Shown: positions 21,351 through 33,823, counted from the first letter of the stretch. The stretch is DNA of 64,000 nucleotides from Rhytidiadelphus loreus (GCA_947034895.1 OX344763.1:19871001-19935000); one strand, 5' to 3'. Notes: generated by a model not told the origin, from the sequence alone. Translations and numbers: made by a program.

Positions 21351-23264
21351 ATTGTGACTCATTGTTGTCACTTAGGGCGTTGCACATATGTAGATTGATG
21401 AGATCAAAAAGATGTTGAAAAACATTTTGCAATACAATAACAAATCAAACAATTTTTCATATGTATTTTGGCTAACTCAAGTTTGAGAAAAAAAACGAAG
21501 AGAAATAACTCCAACTTCTTTTGAATTTGGTGAACTTTGGTGAATTAAGGTTAATATGTTCACTTTGAATTCCATGTCATAGCTTGAAAGCCAAGTTAGA
21601 GTGTTACTAAGCTACATGACCTTGTGAAGGCCTTATTCATATTGGGACTTTGAGTGGTAGTGGACAAAACCCTTAGTTGACTACTTCATCCGCCTCGGTG
21701 TAGAGTAAAATTGCTATGTCATCATGGATCTTGTCTATCTAGTGCATTGCTTCACATTAGGAATTGGATATCCGATGGAATTATATTTGTAAAAGCTCCT
21801 TTGAAGTAAGTTGGGTTATTTATTGTTCCATAGAAGCTCCTTCGCAACTCCTTTCTTCTTGAACAAACCCGTTTTGTCCACTGGATAAAATTTGGAATCA
21901 CCTCCCAACTTGATCCCAAACTTTTCCACTACAACTATGGCTTCATATTGAGTTTTGGAAGGAATAGGTGATGACATGGTACTACTTCAAGTGTCCATCT
22001 GTTTTGGTGTGAATGCCCTAGCAATCTAGCAGATGAAACCCTATCTTTGGACAATGAAATTGCTCTAAATCTTGTCCAATAATACTAGACATTCCAATGT
22101 GAACTGACCTAAGAGGGAGACTTTAGCCAATTTCTTATAAGAAAAAAATAATAGGAGCAAAAGGTTGCTAAAGGAACTCTACTCCTACAATTGTATACAT
22201 ATTTTATATTATTTTGCACTTAGTTAGTGTCTCTTTATTGAACTATAATATTACCAACCTCAAATATGTTTGTGTATTGATAACCTCATAGCCTAACACA
22301 AAGCAAGCATACTTGGGATGCATGTCGAAGACATAGAGTACACATTTTGAAACAATCTCTCTTTAAATCTATGAAATAATGCCATATTTAACTACTTTTG
22401 GACTTTAGGGCAAATTTTGGACTATGCCAAGGTACTATTCATCAAAAAATCTTTTGATATTATGTAGATGAACATTTTGTAGACACTTTAATTTATTGTT
22501 TAGTTTGTCTCATATTCATTTCACCAACTAAAAGAAAAAGCCTCTTTTTAATAAATAGGTAAGATGAAATATTCAAAAGTTGCTAGATGTAAAAAATTTA
22601 ACAAATAGATGAAGTGGAAAATATAAAGCTAGTATAATCATGCAAATTGTAGCACAAGTCTATATAAGAAAGGAGTTTAAACGTCTATCACTACAAAGGG
22701 TATGTAGATACATATATACTATTGTACATTTATAGTAAGTTCGGCACTCAAGTACCAAACATTTATTTAAAGTGCAAAAAAAAGGTTAGCAACACTAAAT
22801 TTGATTTATTCTATTTTAGTAATACTTGGAAATTTCAACAAAATTACCACAAAAGAAGTTCAAAGTGGAGACCTTCATTGATACCTAGAAGAGGATATAT
22901 ATGGAACTACTAGAGGTTGCTTCAATCTTGCTTTGAATCTCCATTAACAAACATACTCATGCTCATTGATAGTTTGTTTAATTTTAGTCCTAATGTTCTT
23001 ATGAATTTTCTTGTAATTTGGCAAATAGTAATAATAATTTTCACAATTTTTCGGCTTAAAATTTTTTAATTAATTTTTGCCAAATGTGCTATGAATAAAA
23101 GTTAGTAGATAGTTCAATTGTTGCAAAACTTGCAATAATACTCATTTGTAAAGTATTTTCTATAGTTTGTCAAAGCCCCAAACTAAATTTAACTCTCAAT
23201 TATAATACTTCTAAAATTGAATGAAAATATGTAAAGATGAAAAGACAAAATTTTGATTAAATGG
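21351..23264. other. AT-rich spacer
   Basis: No gene or intact element was recognised. An isolated terminus-like phrase TTTAACTACTTTTGGACTTT at about 22,388 matches the inverted-repeat ends of the small element at 39,581-39,785. Confidence 0.5.
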
Positions 23265-23396
23265 TTGTATTCCACAAACTTGGCACTTTTACATTTAGGC
23301 CACGAATTCTGAAATCTATACCAGTCCCTAGACCTTAGAGCTAAAGAAGAAAATGAATGGAAAAAAGGTGTATGGAAGACTGCCATTTTAACAAAA
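23265..23396. mobile_element. Decayed copy of the 322-bp MITE family
   Basis: CACAAACTTGGCACTTTTAC, then TTCTGAAATCTATACCAGTC, ending GCCATTTTAACAAAATTTTC, follows the internal order and right terminus of the family. A parallel variant occurs at 47,588-47,712. The left terminus is not recognisable. Confidence 0.5.
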
Positions 23397-24786
23397 TTTT
23401 CTATGAAAACGTAACCATTTGTTTAGAAGAAAATGTGACAAATACAATCATGACAATTTTTTGTTTAATATAAGAGATATTTATATACATGAATATTGAA
23501 GGTACACATTAGAATTGCCCAACCCATTGTATATACACAAATTAGAAAAAAAAAAAACGCAATTCAAAGCCAAGTCAATAGTGGTGAATGCATGACTCCA
23601 CTTGGCAATTCAACTATACCATTTCAAGCTCTACTAAGATTAGTAACAAATGCTTTATAAATCTATAGCTACAACCAAATAATCCTTTAGTTTATAAAGC
23701 TTTTAGAATAATGGGCATGCCAAACTTTGTTGTTTGCATCAAAGTTAAGATGGGATGGTGCTTGTACTCCGAAGAAGGCAACAATTGAAACCGTCGAAGC
23801 ACCATGGCCAACACAATCTTCACTTCCATATTTGAAAAGTAATTTCCAAGGCAAGTCCTTGGACCCAACCCAAAAGGGATAAACGCTTGCGGGTGTGAGC
23901 AAGCCTTTGACACTCCATTGGCAAATCTTCTTGGATTGAACTCTCCCACGTTAGCTCCCCAATAGACTTTATCTTGGTGAATGGCTGTCACTACACATTC
24001 AATTATTATGCCCTTTGGCAAAAACAATCCTTTCAATTGCACATCCTTTATTACTACTCTTGTCACCAAAATGAGAGGTGGAAATAGTCGTAGAGTTTCA
24101 TTCCATATCATTTCTACTTGCACACGATGTTTGAAAAGAAACTTTCAATGTTAAACTTCATCAATCAATTACTAAAGGAGCAACATCAAGAAGCTCCAAA
24201 CTTCTTGCCTCATTGTAAAACCCTAACATTTTACAACAAAGAACCCTAAATGGAAAATCAATGAAACCATTTGAATTCTAAAATTGCTTGTATAAACATA
24301 GACGTAGGTAAATTTGGTGGTCTAAGTTACAATCTTTACTATTATATTTGGCTCAGGCTATTGTATTTTCAATTAAAAATCATTTTATATAGAGTGTACT
24401 TTAGAATGTACTTTATTTTTGGATAGAAAATGAAGAACCAAACTATTTTAAAATTCAAAGTAAATAGTACAATAGAAGAGAGACAATAATATACAATTTA
24501 TGACCTTTCTTTTTGTAAAAAATGAATTTATTAGCAATCTCATGGAGGTAGTGGTTTTGTAAGGGAGTGTTGGGCAATGCTATGATATTATGAACAATTT
24601 TTTGCAGTGTGCATAAGAAGGATTTTTAATTCATTGTCTAGATTGAAATTCTTTAACTAGGTTTCACAAAGTATAAATTAAGTAGGTAAAGGTATAAACC
24701 TTTGAGTATTTACAATCAAATCTTCATTATGGTTTTAAAAATTTAGAAAATCAACTAAACATATTGCTTCATGAACATCTACCAAA

Positions 24787-25108
24787 ATGGGCAATTTCGT
24801 TAAAATGGCGCCATTCCGCTATTTTGGCAATTTTCACAGTTTAGACCGGGCGGTCTGAAATGTACAATTGTCCTAGATGTTTGAAATCTATACCTTTTCT
24901 AGATTTCTGAAATCTACTCACATCCTAGATTTCACTTTTAAAATTCAAACCCTGAAATTTGAAATCTATATATGTCTTAGATATCTGAAATCTATATAAA
25001 CTAAAGATTTCTAAAATCTACAAATGTACTAGATGTTACTTTTACAATTCAGACCGGGCGATCTGAAATTGGCACATGGAATACCGCCATTTTAACGAAA
25101 TTGCCCAT
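24787..25108. mobile_element. 322-bp MITE (family A) with palindrome cores
   Basis: The ends are ATGGGCAATTTCGTTAAAAT and its exact inverse. The target duplication is CAAA (24,783-24,786 and 25,109-25,112). Two palindromes related to the GC-rich block's 20-mer lie just inside the ends: TTAGACCGGGCGGTCTGAA at about 24,841-24,859 and TTCAGACCGGGCGATCTGAA at about 25,048-25,067. Between them the phrase GAAATCTA is repeated. It occupies the space where exon 4 of the P450 pseudogene should continue. Confidence 0.9.
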
Positions 25109-25134
25109 CAAATAAGTTGTTCCTCATTTCTATT

Positions 25135-25460
25135 ACGGGCAATTGCATTAAAATGGTAGTATCCCATGTGCCATTTTCAAACCACTTGGTTTAAACTGTA
25201 AAAGTGACATCTAATATAGGTATAGATTTTAGAAATCTTTGATTCAAATAGATTTCAAAAATCTAAGATTGGGATAGATTTTAGACCACTTGGTCTAAAC
25301 TATAAAAGTGACATTTAGGATAGGAATAGATTTTAGACATCTAGGAAAGATATAGATTTCAAACATCTAAGATGGTTGTACATTTCAGACTACATGGTTT
25401 GAACCATAAAAATTGTCAAAGTAGCGAAATCAATGGCACCAGTTTAACGAAATTGTCTAT
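25135..25460. mobile_element. 326-bp MITE (family A), opposite orientation
   Basis: Ends ACGGGCAATTGCATTAAAAT and AACGAAATTGTCTAT are degenerate family-A termini. The target duplication is TATT (25,131-25,134 and 25,461-25,464). The interior is the reverse complement of its neighbour at 24,787. Its palindromes are AT-rich but still self-complementary (TTAGACCACTTGGTCTAA at about 25,283). Confidence 0.9.
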
Positions 25461-27511
25461 TATTGTACTTCTATGGTGCCATAGATTGTAAATAAATACA
25501 CTGACATAGTTTAATGTGCTTGATTTACCTTTTTTAATTAATTACTCAACTATTAGTAATCATTTTAACATTTGCAACAACCCTCCATAATTGCATTAGA
25601 AAAAAATTGTTTTTTCTTTAGAACTCACTGAAATTCAATAGTTCTTTCAAAATTTAATTGAAAATTCGTAAAGATGAAAACATGACCTCATGCAGAAGAG
25701 CATCCACTTTGGAACTATACAGATTCATCAACCGGTTTCCTTGTGTAGGCAAGTTTCTGTTACATATCACCGAATGCATGATTGTCAGCCCCGACCCGTA
25801 AAGAACAGAAAGAGCTTGGAAGTATATAGTTTGTTTCAAATCGAGGACTTGGAAATTCATTTGCACGAAACTGTAGTGGAGAAGACGCAATTACCTGTAG
25901 CCGGGGATGAGCCAGAATCCTGTGGTCTGGTACATTTGCATGGCCTCTTTTGCAATGATTCTCTGAAACTTGAAGATTTGCTCCCCTATTTCGAAATCAT
26001 CACTGAAAGCCGCCCGCGAGATAATTCTTCCGGAGATTTTATGAACACCTATCTCCACGTCGATTTCCACCTCGCCGTCTGCTTCAGCTACCTTTTTCTC
26101 CCAAATTTGTATCTCTGATGTCGCTCCTTGCACCATCGCTTCGACCATGGCCTGCACACCATTGCCGTGTTGAAACGCTAGTTACAAACCCTGGTAAAGA
26201 TCTATGGAGTCTCGGCAGCGAAGTCTGTGGCAGGTACTATCCTGCAGTTGTTCTTCCTTAATTGACTTGCTTTAGCAACGACTGTTCAAAGTGACACAAT
26301 CTCAACGCAAAAAAGTTTGAGCTCTAATTCCTACCGCAACTCTACTACCACAATTTCAAGTGTTGCTTTGGATAATTATTAATTAATAACTTGTAGATTA
26401 ATTCTCGATCAAAGTAACAGAAAACTCAGACTCTGCCTGGGACGTGTTTTCACGACTACAATTTGGTAATGATTCCGGTCGAACAAATTGTTTAAGGTGC
26501 CAGCACCTTAATTTTCGTACGTACCTTGAGCGCATCCTGGTGGAAGGCCGGACTGACTGTGCACCTCTCGGACCTCCATTTCTCACCCTCTTGATTCATC
26601 AATCCTTTGCCCACAACTTGCTGGATGAGCATATTTATCAATTTCGCCCTCATCAAGGAGTCGTGATTGTTGAGCATCAATTCCTTCACGATCTCCGGGT
26701 CTCGGACCACCAGTTTCGTCTCCGTTCCCCACCAGTACAGAAACATATTGCCTGCAAGCAAGGAGTGATTGCATGAATTTAGTTATCTATGCATGCATTC
26801 ACATAACAAATTAGATCGACTCACTGAATAAATTTCAATGAGTTATGTTGGCGTACGTCGAATCAGCTTCAGGTGGAGCACGGGTGAGGAGAAGAAGCGA
26901 TGGATTATAAGCCACTGATACCGTACGTACCCTCTCCTCGGCAAATTATTCTAGCTAATTATTGTACCACTCGGTTAAATCCCAAATAAGTCCTGTGTAA
27001 GCTTGAACTTAGCCATTAATTTCCTTGAATTGGCCGGCACTCCTTAATTTGGCATCTTTCAGGACTTGTCCTAATTTGTGGGACTCTGTGTACGTAAGTG
27101 TATGTATGTCACAAGTTTTGCAACCAAAATCGAGCGAAATTGACGAACTTCACGATTGAACCATGAGATTAATTAATATCCTAATTGTACTTGTCGTAGC
27201 ATCCTCCCGAAGATTATTATTTCAATCTCCGGAGGTGACTGATATCTTCATGTAGAAAGTGTACATACTTCACCATGCACTCGCGTACGTGGTTCAGCAT
27301 GTCAGCATGCTTGCACTGTTTTCCACACCCAGTGAGAGTCCCAGACTCCAGATTGGAGTCACCAAGCTAGTTCGTCAGATCGAAAGAAGGATAGACAGAG
27401 CATTAATACGAAATGTAAATTAAATAGTTGACTTCAAGGTCGACATTCACTTTCCGATTCCGCTATATACGACGTCGAGAAGAAGCGTACCGTCTTTAGG
27501 AAAATACATGG

Positions 27512-27756
27512 ATGGTCTATTTCATTGAAATGGCGGGATTCCGTACGCCATTTTAATGGAATATCTTCTACAAAAGAGAATAAGTGTGCCATGATAGGGT
27601 CATACATGTGTCAATTTTATGCCTAGCACATTCAAATCACTCCTAGTTCACGCATTTCCACTCCCTTCAGACAATCTTTCCATTGTTTTCATTCTTTCAA
27701 TGGTTTCATTTTGTGCCATTTTAATGGAATACCGCCATTTTAATGAAATTGACCAT
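27512..27756. mobile_element. 245-bp MITE inserted in P450 pseudogene exon 1
   Basis: Termini ATGGTCTATTTCATTGAAAT and ATTTTAATGAAATTGACCAT are inverted repeats related to family A. The target duplication is ATGG (27,508-27,511 and 27,757-27,760). The intact paralogue at 46,030-46,045 gives the empty site (AAATACATGGCATACTGCGG). Element plus duplication is 249 bases, a multiple of three, but the frame entered from exon 1 meets a stop at 27,648. Confidence 0.95.
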
Positions 27757-28137
27757 ATGGGATACTGCGGCATGACTGTGGCGAAGTCATCCATGGAAAG
27801 AGTTTCAGGAAACACTTCGGAGAATTTCACCATGTCCATGTAGTGCCCCAGCAGGAACTTGAACGGAGGTCCGCGCACGCCTTGCTTGGTCATGATCCGA
27901 CACAGTCGCAGCGGCTCCCACAGTGCAGCTCTCACAAACTTGAAGGCGGAATACACAATCACGGTCGCCACCACTACTGCGAGCATGGTGTTCCTGACTT
28001 CTACTGACCACAGCATTGCCATGGTTTGCACACCCGGATCCTCGATCCGCACAATGGTTTGCTTCAAATTGAATGGGAGTGAATACAACAATGTATATCT
28101 AATTGTGGATGCCTGGAGTGTGGGTGTACGCCTTATA

Positions 28138-28680
28138 AGGTAAACCAGCCCATGACAGGCAAACCACCCATGACACACACCTACTGACCTCCCCCATTAC
28201 AGTCATTTATCAATCTATGAGAGACTTTTTCTGAAAAATAGGGTTAAGACTGCATTGGGCTGATTTGTAGTTGTTATCAAAGCCTTGGGGTACAGTCATG
28301 AAGTTATTAGTAACTGTCATGGACACTTATACCAATCTAGTTTAAATTGGTAGTAAAAAATAGTTTTTTTATTTCTTAATGTCATGTCCATGTTAGAAAG
28401 TCTTGTAGCCATCTTAGAAAATGCTATGATTGTTTTAGGAGGGAAGATGACCATCATGGAAACACTTTTTTGCCGATTTGGGGTAGTCTACAGGCTGTTT
28501 TCGGTTTATTGGACAGTACACTTCAAAAATTCACAAAAAATTCATATTTTGTCCAAAAATTAAAATTTCAGTTGCTTTCTTCATTTCTCACATGTGTCTT
28601 TGTATGAAAAAAAATTGATTATTCTTGCTAATGGCAACAGACCACATCAGGCAATCTGCCTGTCATAGGCTGGTTTACCT
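28138..28680. mobile_element. 543-bp inverted-repeat element in the TATA box of the P450 pseudogene
   Basis: Ends are AGGTAAACCAGCCCATGACA and the inverse AGGTAAACCAGCCTATGACA. The target duplication is TATA (28,134-28,137 and 28,681-28,684). The intact paralogue has the uninterrupted sequence CTTATATACACAACTGGAAT at 46,425, where the minus strand reads TATATAAG. The insertion lies about 115 bases upstream of the start codon. The interior is AT-rich with no coding capacity. Confidence 0.92.
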
Positions 28681-28753
28681 TATACACAACTGGAATCTTT
28701 GGAGCCCTGTTGAGTTAACTGGCAGGACTTGAACTCGATTACTGCATGTAACT

Positions 28754-29075
28754 ATGGGCAGTTTCGTTAAATTGGCGAAATTCCGCAACTTTGGCAGTTT
28801 TCATAGTTCAGACTGAGCGGTCTGAAATGTACAACCCTCCTAGACTTTTTAAGTATATATCATTCCTAAATGTTTGAAATCTACATATATCATAGATGCC
28901 ACTTTTTTAATTCAGATTTGACGATCTGAAATCTATTCACGTCCTAAATTTTTGAAACCTATATTTTTTCAAGATTTTTCAAATCTATATCTATCCTAGA
29001 TGTCACTTTTAGAATTCAGGTTGGGCAATCTGAATGTGGCACACAAAATATCGCCATTTTAACAAAATTCTCTAT
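28754..29075. mobile_element. 322-bp MITE (family A)
   Basis: Starts ATGGGCAGTTTCGTTAAATT and ends CGCCATTTTAACAAAATTCT plus CTAT. Its length equals the copy at 24,787 exactly. The flanks AACT and AATT fit a 4-bp target duplication with one change. Palindrome relatives lie at about 28,807-28,826 (TTCAGACTGAGCGGTCTGAA) and 29,016-29,034. Confidence 0.88.
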
Positions 29076-29687
29076 AATTAAATGAATTTTCCATCTTGCA
29101 TGAAGACATTGAGAATATTCAAATGCCTTTGGCATGTTTTTAAATCATCATAATGATTTGGGGCACTCCTAAAGTCAAAAGTCATACTAAGAACTTATAG
29201 TAAGAGAATTTTATCAAAATGAAGGAGCAATCAAATCAGATCCCATAGGGATTTATTTTTTAATTATTAGATTTTTAATTTTTTAATTATCTATCTTCCT
29301 AAGATCCTTCTAATTCATTGGGGGGCTTTTTTTATTCCATGTCTCACTTTCCCTTGCATATGTAGCAAACCTGTGATTTATCCTATGTGTGATACATGGA
29401 ATTAAAGGTCACCGAATTGTCACATACACAAGGAAAAGTGAGAGGGAATTGCAAAAAAGCCCCCATTGAATAATGCTAGTTATCAAACTTCATTATTACA
29501 TTTATCACATTCAATTATTGGTGCATGAAGATTTGTATATTGGTATTGATGACCATTCACCACCTACCTATTAGTAGAGCATTCCATCAATTGACATTCA
29601 AGTTAGAAATCTCAGCCCTAGTTCTTCTCATAAAGCTTTCATTATAACAATGGAATTGTGCTAGGTTAACTAACGAAATTGACAATG

Positions 29688-32600
29688 TACCCAAAAGAAT
29701 AAACCATGGGTATTAGTTGCCCCCCACCTCTCAAAAAATTTAAAGGCCGTTGATTTTTTTTTTTTTTAAATGCTTCCTTTCAAAATCATTGTCAATTTTT
29801 CAAAATTTCTTAAACCGTTAATCTTTGAGATATAATCTGAGCCATTCATCCAAATACAAATACAGATATGATATACGGATACAACTTGAGTATGGTTACA
29901 GATATTGGATACGGGATTTTCATTGTCTCCATTAGAGAAAAAGGCAGCCCTCAACTGGGCCGCTTCAAAGTGACAAACCACTCTATTCTTTGATGTCTGA
30001 AATTCTAGGGAATCTGTAAGACGTGAGTAGTCAGACACTCTGACTTTCGGCACTTGTCAGACCACTAAAACCAAGGGCAGCCATTGAAGCAAAGAAGAAG
30101 GCAATGGAACTCCAATTTCTTTTTTTTCTTAAATTATCATGTATGCTGAAAATGAACACACAATTTTCAATTGGTAAGTGTAACCAATGAAGTGGCTTTT
30201 AATTGTATCACATTCAAATTTAAGCCACTTAGTGAAGTGTGTGTATTTGGGAGGGAGAAGAGATGCACTTTATACAAGTGGAGTAATGGTAGGTGAAACA
30301 ACCCATGTGGGATATGTGAATCAAGACTAGAAGGAGCTCCACCACTCATGGTTATGTGAAAACACAAAATTTGTGTTAAAAGTCAGATTTTAGACCTCAT
30401 TTAGGCATAGTAGATGAAAAAATTTCAAAAAAATTAAAACTAGTAAAAGTTGTAAAATCAAGTTAAGTTTCATCTGAAAAAATCCTTTTGAAATTTAAAG
30501 ACTTCACCTTAAAGTTATGAACAAATTTCAAAGAGGGTGTTTGAAAATGTAAAAAAAAATGTCCCTTCTACCCCCTCTTTGAAGTTTGTCCATGACTCTT
30601 AGATGGGGATTCAAAATTTGAAACAGATTTTTGGAGATAAAAGTTAGCTTGGTTTTCCAACTTCTTCTAGTTCAATTTTTTTTCAAAAATGATACAATAC
30701 TAATCTTTTTTCATATAAACATTGAGAGTAGTGGCTTGTATGAAAGCAAAATTGAGTGGAATTCAAAGCTCAAATTTCAATACAATATTGATGGACCACT
30801 TCACCAATTGTATCAAATATAATCAACACATATGCAGGAACATTTTCATATAGAGCACATAAAAATTAATCTACCTATAGGAAAAGTATAAAAAAAGATG
30901 TCAAAGCCTAAATTATAAAATATAATTGACGCTTTGATATACTTCAAAAAATTCAATACAATCTTACTATGGTATTGTGTAAAAATTCTTTTCAGATGTT
31001 GAAAATACACAAAGCACTTGGTATTCCTATAGGCCCTAGAGATTGATTTGGTAATTGGACACTTTATCTTAGGGCTACATATTTCTACCATGGGTGTCCT
31101 TGGTATAGTAATGTTGTTTTACAAATGAAAGCTGAAGGACAAACAATCAAAACATAGTGTGAATAAGTAAGATGTTATTTTTTAACAATCATAATTCATT
31201 ATTGTATCAATGATCCTTAAATTTTTTTGTTTAAAAAATGTCTCATTGTTGTTTCAACAATGGTTGAATGTTGTCATTTATATTTTGTCTATTTGTTATT
31301 TTAACAATGGCTACATGTTGTTGTTTATCTCATGGTTTAACTATAATTGGACATAGATAATTCAATATTTTACATCACCATATTGAAAATGTTGAAACAA
31401 TACCTTTGAATAATGATTGATTCAATATTTTTGTACCACTATATCGGAATTATTGAAACAATACCTCATTGATTGACAACATTGACTCAACACAACTTGG
31501 GACATTGTTGAGACAATCTTGTGTGGCTATTTTGTGTTTGTCATGTTGTTTCAACAATGATGAAATATTGATTCAAAATTCTAAAAAAATTGAGATGCAA
31601 GTGAAAATGCAGGAATTGTGCTCAAAGTTGAGTTTTAGACCTCATTTGGTCATAGTATTGTATCATTTTTGAAAAAAAATTGAACTAGAAGAAGTTGGAA
31701 AACCAAGCTAACTTTTATCTCCAAAAATCTGTTTCAAATTTTGAATCCCCATCTAAGAGTCATGGACAAACTTCAAAGAGGGGGTAGAAGGGACATTTTT
31801 TTTTACATTTTCAAACACCCTCTTTGAAATTTGTTCATAACTTTAAGGTGAAGTCTTTAAATTTCAAAAGGATTTTTTCAGATGAAACTTAACTTGATTT
31901 TACAACTTTTACTAGTTTTAATTTTTTTGAAATTTTTTCATCTACTATGCCTAAATGAGGTCTAAAATCTGACTTTTAACACAAATTTTGTGTTTTCACA
32001 TAACCATGAGTGGTGGAGCTCCTTCTAGTCTTGATTCACATATCCCACATGGGTTGTTTCACCTACCATTACTCCACTTGTATAAAGTGCATCTCTTCTC
32101 CCTCCCAAATACACACACTTCACTAAGTGGCTTAAATTTGAATGTGATACAATTAAAAGCCACTTCATTGGTTACACTTACCAATTGAAAATTGTGTGTT
32201 CATTTTCAGCATACATGATAATTTAAGAAAAAAAAGAAATTGGAGTTCCATTGCCTTCTTCTTTGCTTCAGTGCCCCCCTCCCATAAGTGTCCATGCCCG
32301 GCACGTTTGGGTGCCTTTGTTTTCCCCTGCCTCCGGGTGTCCTCACCTCCGCCTTCGGGTGTTTTATTCTGAATATATGTTCCACCCTAGAATGGGTTTT
32401 CTCTTTGTACCCAAAAGAGTAAGCAAGGGTATTAGTTGCCCTCCTCCTCTTTCAAAATTTTTTAAGGCTGTTGATTTTTTTTAATTTAAAATGCTTACCT
32501 TTGAAATCGTTGTCAATTTCTCAAAATTTCTTAAGCTGTTGATTTTTGAGATTTAATCTGAGCCATCCATCCAAATACGAATACAGATATGATATACGGA

Positions 32601-32755
32601 TACGAATCAAAGTACGGTTATGGATATTCTATGGATACGGTACCAAAATATAGATACACTACTTGATATTGGAATACTATACAATACAAATACGTGTGCA
32701 GATATGGATATGATATACTGATATGGGATACATGATTTTCATTATCCCATATTGT
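29688..32755. repeat. Direct repeats flanking the large inverted-repeat element
   Basis: Left copy about 29,688-29,930 and right copy about 32,408-32,755 share GGGTATTAGTTGCC, GTTGATTTTTT, AATCTGAGCCAT and ATACAGATATGATATACGGA in the same order. The right copy has about 110 additional bases of 'gatac' repeats. They lie outside the 618-bp arms, so the inverted-repeat element sits between, or arose with, a duplicated segment. Confidence 0.75.
30085..32270. mobile_element. 2.2-kb element with 618-bp near-identical inverted-repeat arms
   Basis: Arm 30,085-30,702 is the reverse complement of arm 31,653-32,270, with no length change and no difference in the parts I compared; the same 66-residue frame can be read from both arms. 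The 950-bp centre is AT-rich and contains several TTGTTTCAACAA-like mini-palindromes. Each arm holds a second, imperfect inverted repeat (in the right arm about 31,630-31,975, centred near 31,797 on CAAAGAGGG / CCCTCTTTG). No transposase and no clear target duplication were seen. The high identity suggests recent formation or gene conversion. Confidence 0.88.
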
Positions 32756-32887
32756 TTGCCATATTAACCTTGTTCAAAAAATTACAAGTAATGGGAGGGG
32801 GGACAAAGAATTAAGAAATTAATTTTAATTAATAATTTTTTTTTAAATCCGGAAATCTGGGAGAGAGTTAAAATAAAATTTAATTAA

Positions 32888-33823
32888 CCCTTAAAGTCCC
32901 ATTGTCCCCTTGGGGGACAATTTGGAATTCGGGCAGGTTCCTATGGGCTGAAATTTTACCCTAATTTTTTGAAACTTTTTTTGAAGATAGAAAATCTGAT
33001 AAGCTTTGTGGGAATATAATTTTTATTTCAATCGGTGCCCGGAAGCAAAAGTTATACCACAAAAAGCCTAAAACTAAACTCGGCGGGCAGCACAAAAAAT
33101 ATTGCAAAAATTCAAAATAAATTTAAAATTTTTTTTTTTCTCAAAGATAATGTTTTTGTCTACATCTAAAGCTTTGATTCATTCTACTTTGATTTAATCT
33201 TTAATTTAGTGATGTGAAAGTTGTGAACAATCTTATTTCTTAGGCAATCTAAGCATCTTTTTGAAAAAAAAAACTTGTAGGATTCATCTCACAAAGCAAT
33301 TTTCAAATTTTTTCAAATTTTTTTTTTGAAAAGGTTAAATGTGCTTGTTAGAACAATCTCATTGTTGGAATTATTGTATTTCAATCCCATCTAAGAGCTA
33401 TTATCAATTTAGTTTTTCTTTCAATCTTGGACCTACTTCTACTTGAAAAAATTTTGAAGTATGAAAATCAAGTTGTTATTTTTTGAAATTTTTTTCCTAG
33501 ACTCCCAACTCAATTCTTCAACACAATAAATTTTAAATTCAAACTCCACAGTGTAATTTTTTTCCACAAATAGAGATTAAAGTCATCTAAAATTGCAGTC
33601 CAGTGTTCAAAAAAACTTGTTTTTTCAACTTCGAATGCTCATATCTCTCAATCTATACGGTCAAACTTCATGAAATTTTTATCACATGATCTCAAACAAG
33701 TAAAGTTTAAGATCCTACGGTTCAGCTCCAAAAAAATATTTCTTTTGTTTTTTTGGACTAACACAGTAGAAATGGCAGTTTTGAGTGGTTTTTGACAAAA
33801 ATATGGTCTTGGGACTTTAGGGG
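32888..33823. mobile_element. TTAA-flanked element (piggyBac-like MITE), 936 bp
   Basis: TTAA at 32,884-32,887 is followed by CCCTTAAAGTCCC, and GGGACTTTAGGGG precedes TTAA at 33,824-33,827. A TTAA target with CCC/GGG termini is the hallmark of the piggyBac superfamily. There is no coding capacity. The interior phrase about 'catatctctcaatctatacg' near 33,640 recurs in several related copies in the window. Confidence 0.85.

Larger units (their letters stand above)
23692..28022 (-). pseudogene. Cytochrome P450 (CYP72 clan) pseudogene, tandem copy of the gene at 42.3-46.3 kb
   Basis: Read on the minus strand. Exon 1 runs 28,022-27,757 plus 27,511-27,491, split by a MITE. Exon 2 is 26,751-26,525, exon 3 is 26,151-25,895, exon 4 starts at 25,756 and breaks off near 25,685 after KVDALLHEV, and the last exon is about 24,117-23,692. 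Exons 2 and 3 have exactly the lengths of the intact copy (227 and 257). Present are the membrane anchor, GEKWRSERCTVSPAF (C-helix WxxxR), NETLR (K-helix ExxR), FNPRRF and the haem loop FGLGPRTCLG. Missing are the I-helix AGxDT and the rest of exon 4, where two MITEs lie. The last exon's acceptor has changed from CAG to CAA. A third MITE sits in exon 1 and another element in the TATA box. A normal P450 product is therefore not expected. A truncated transcript remains possible. Confidence 0.9.

Noticed and set aside
30167..32188. Identical 66-codon frames on opposite strands
   Set aside because: They lie in the two arms of one inverted repeat and have no domain; identity reflects the repeat.
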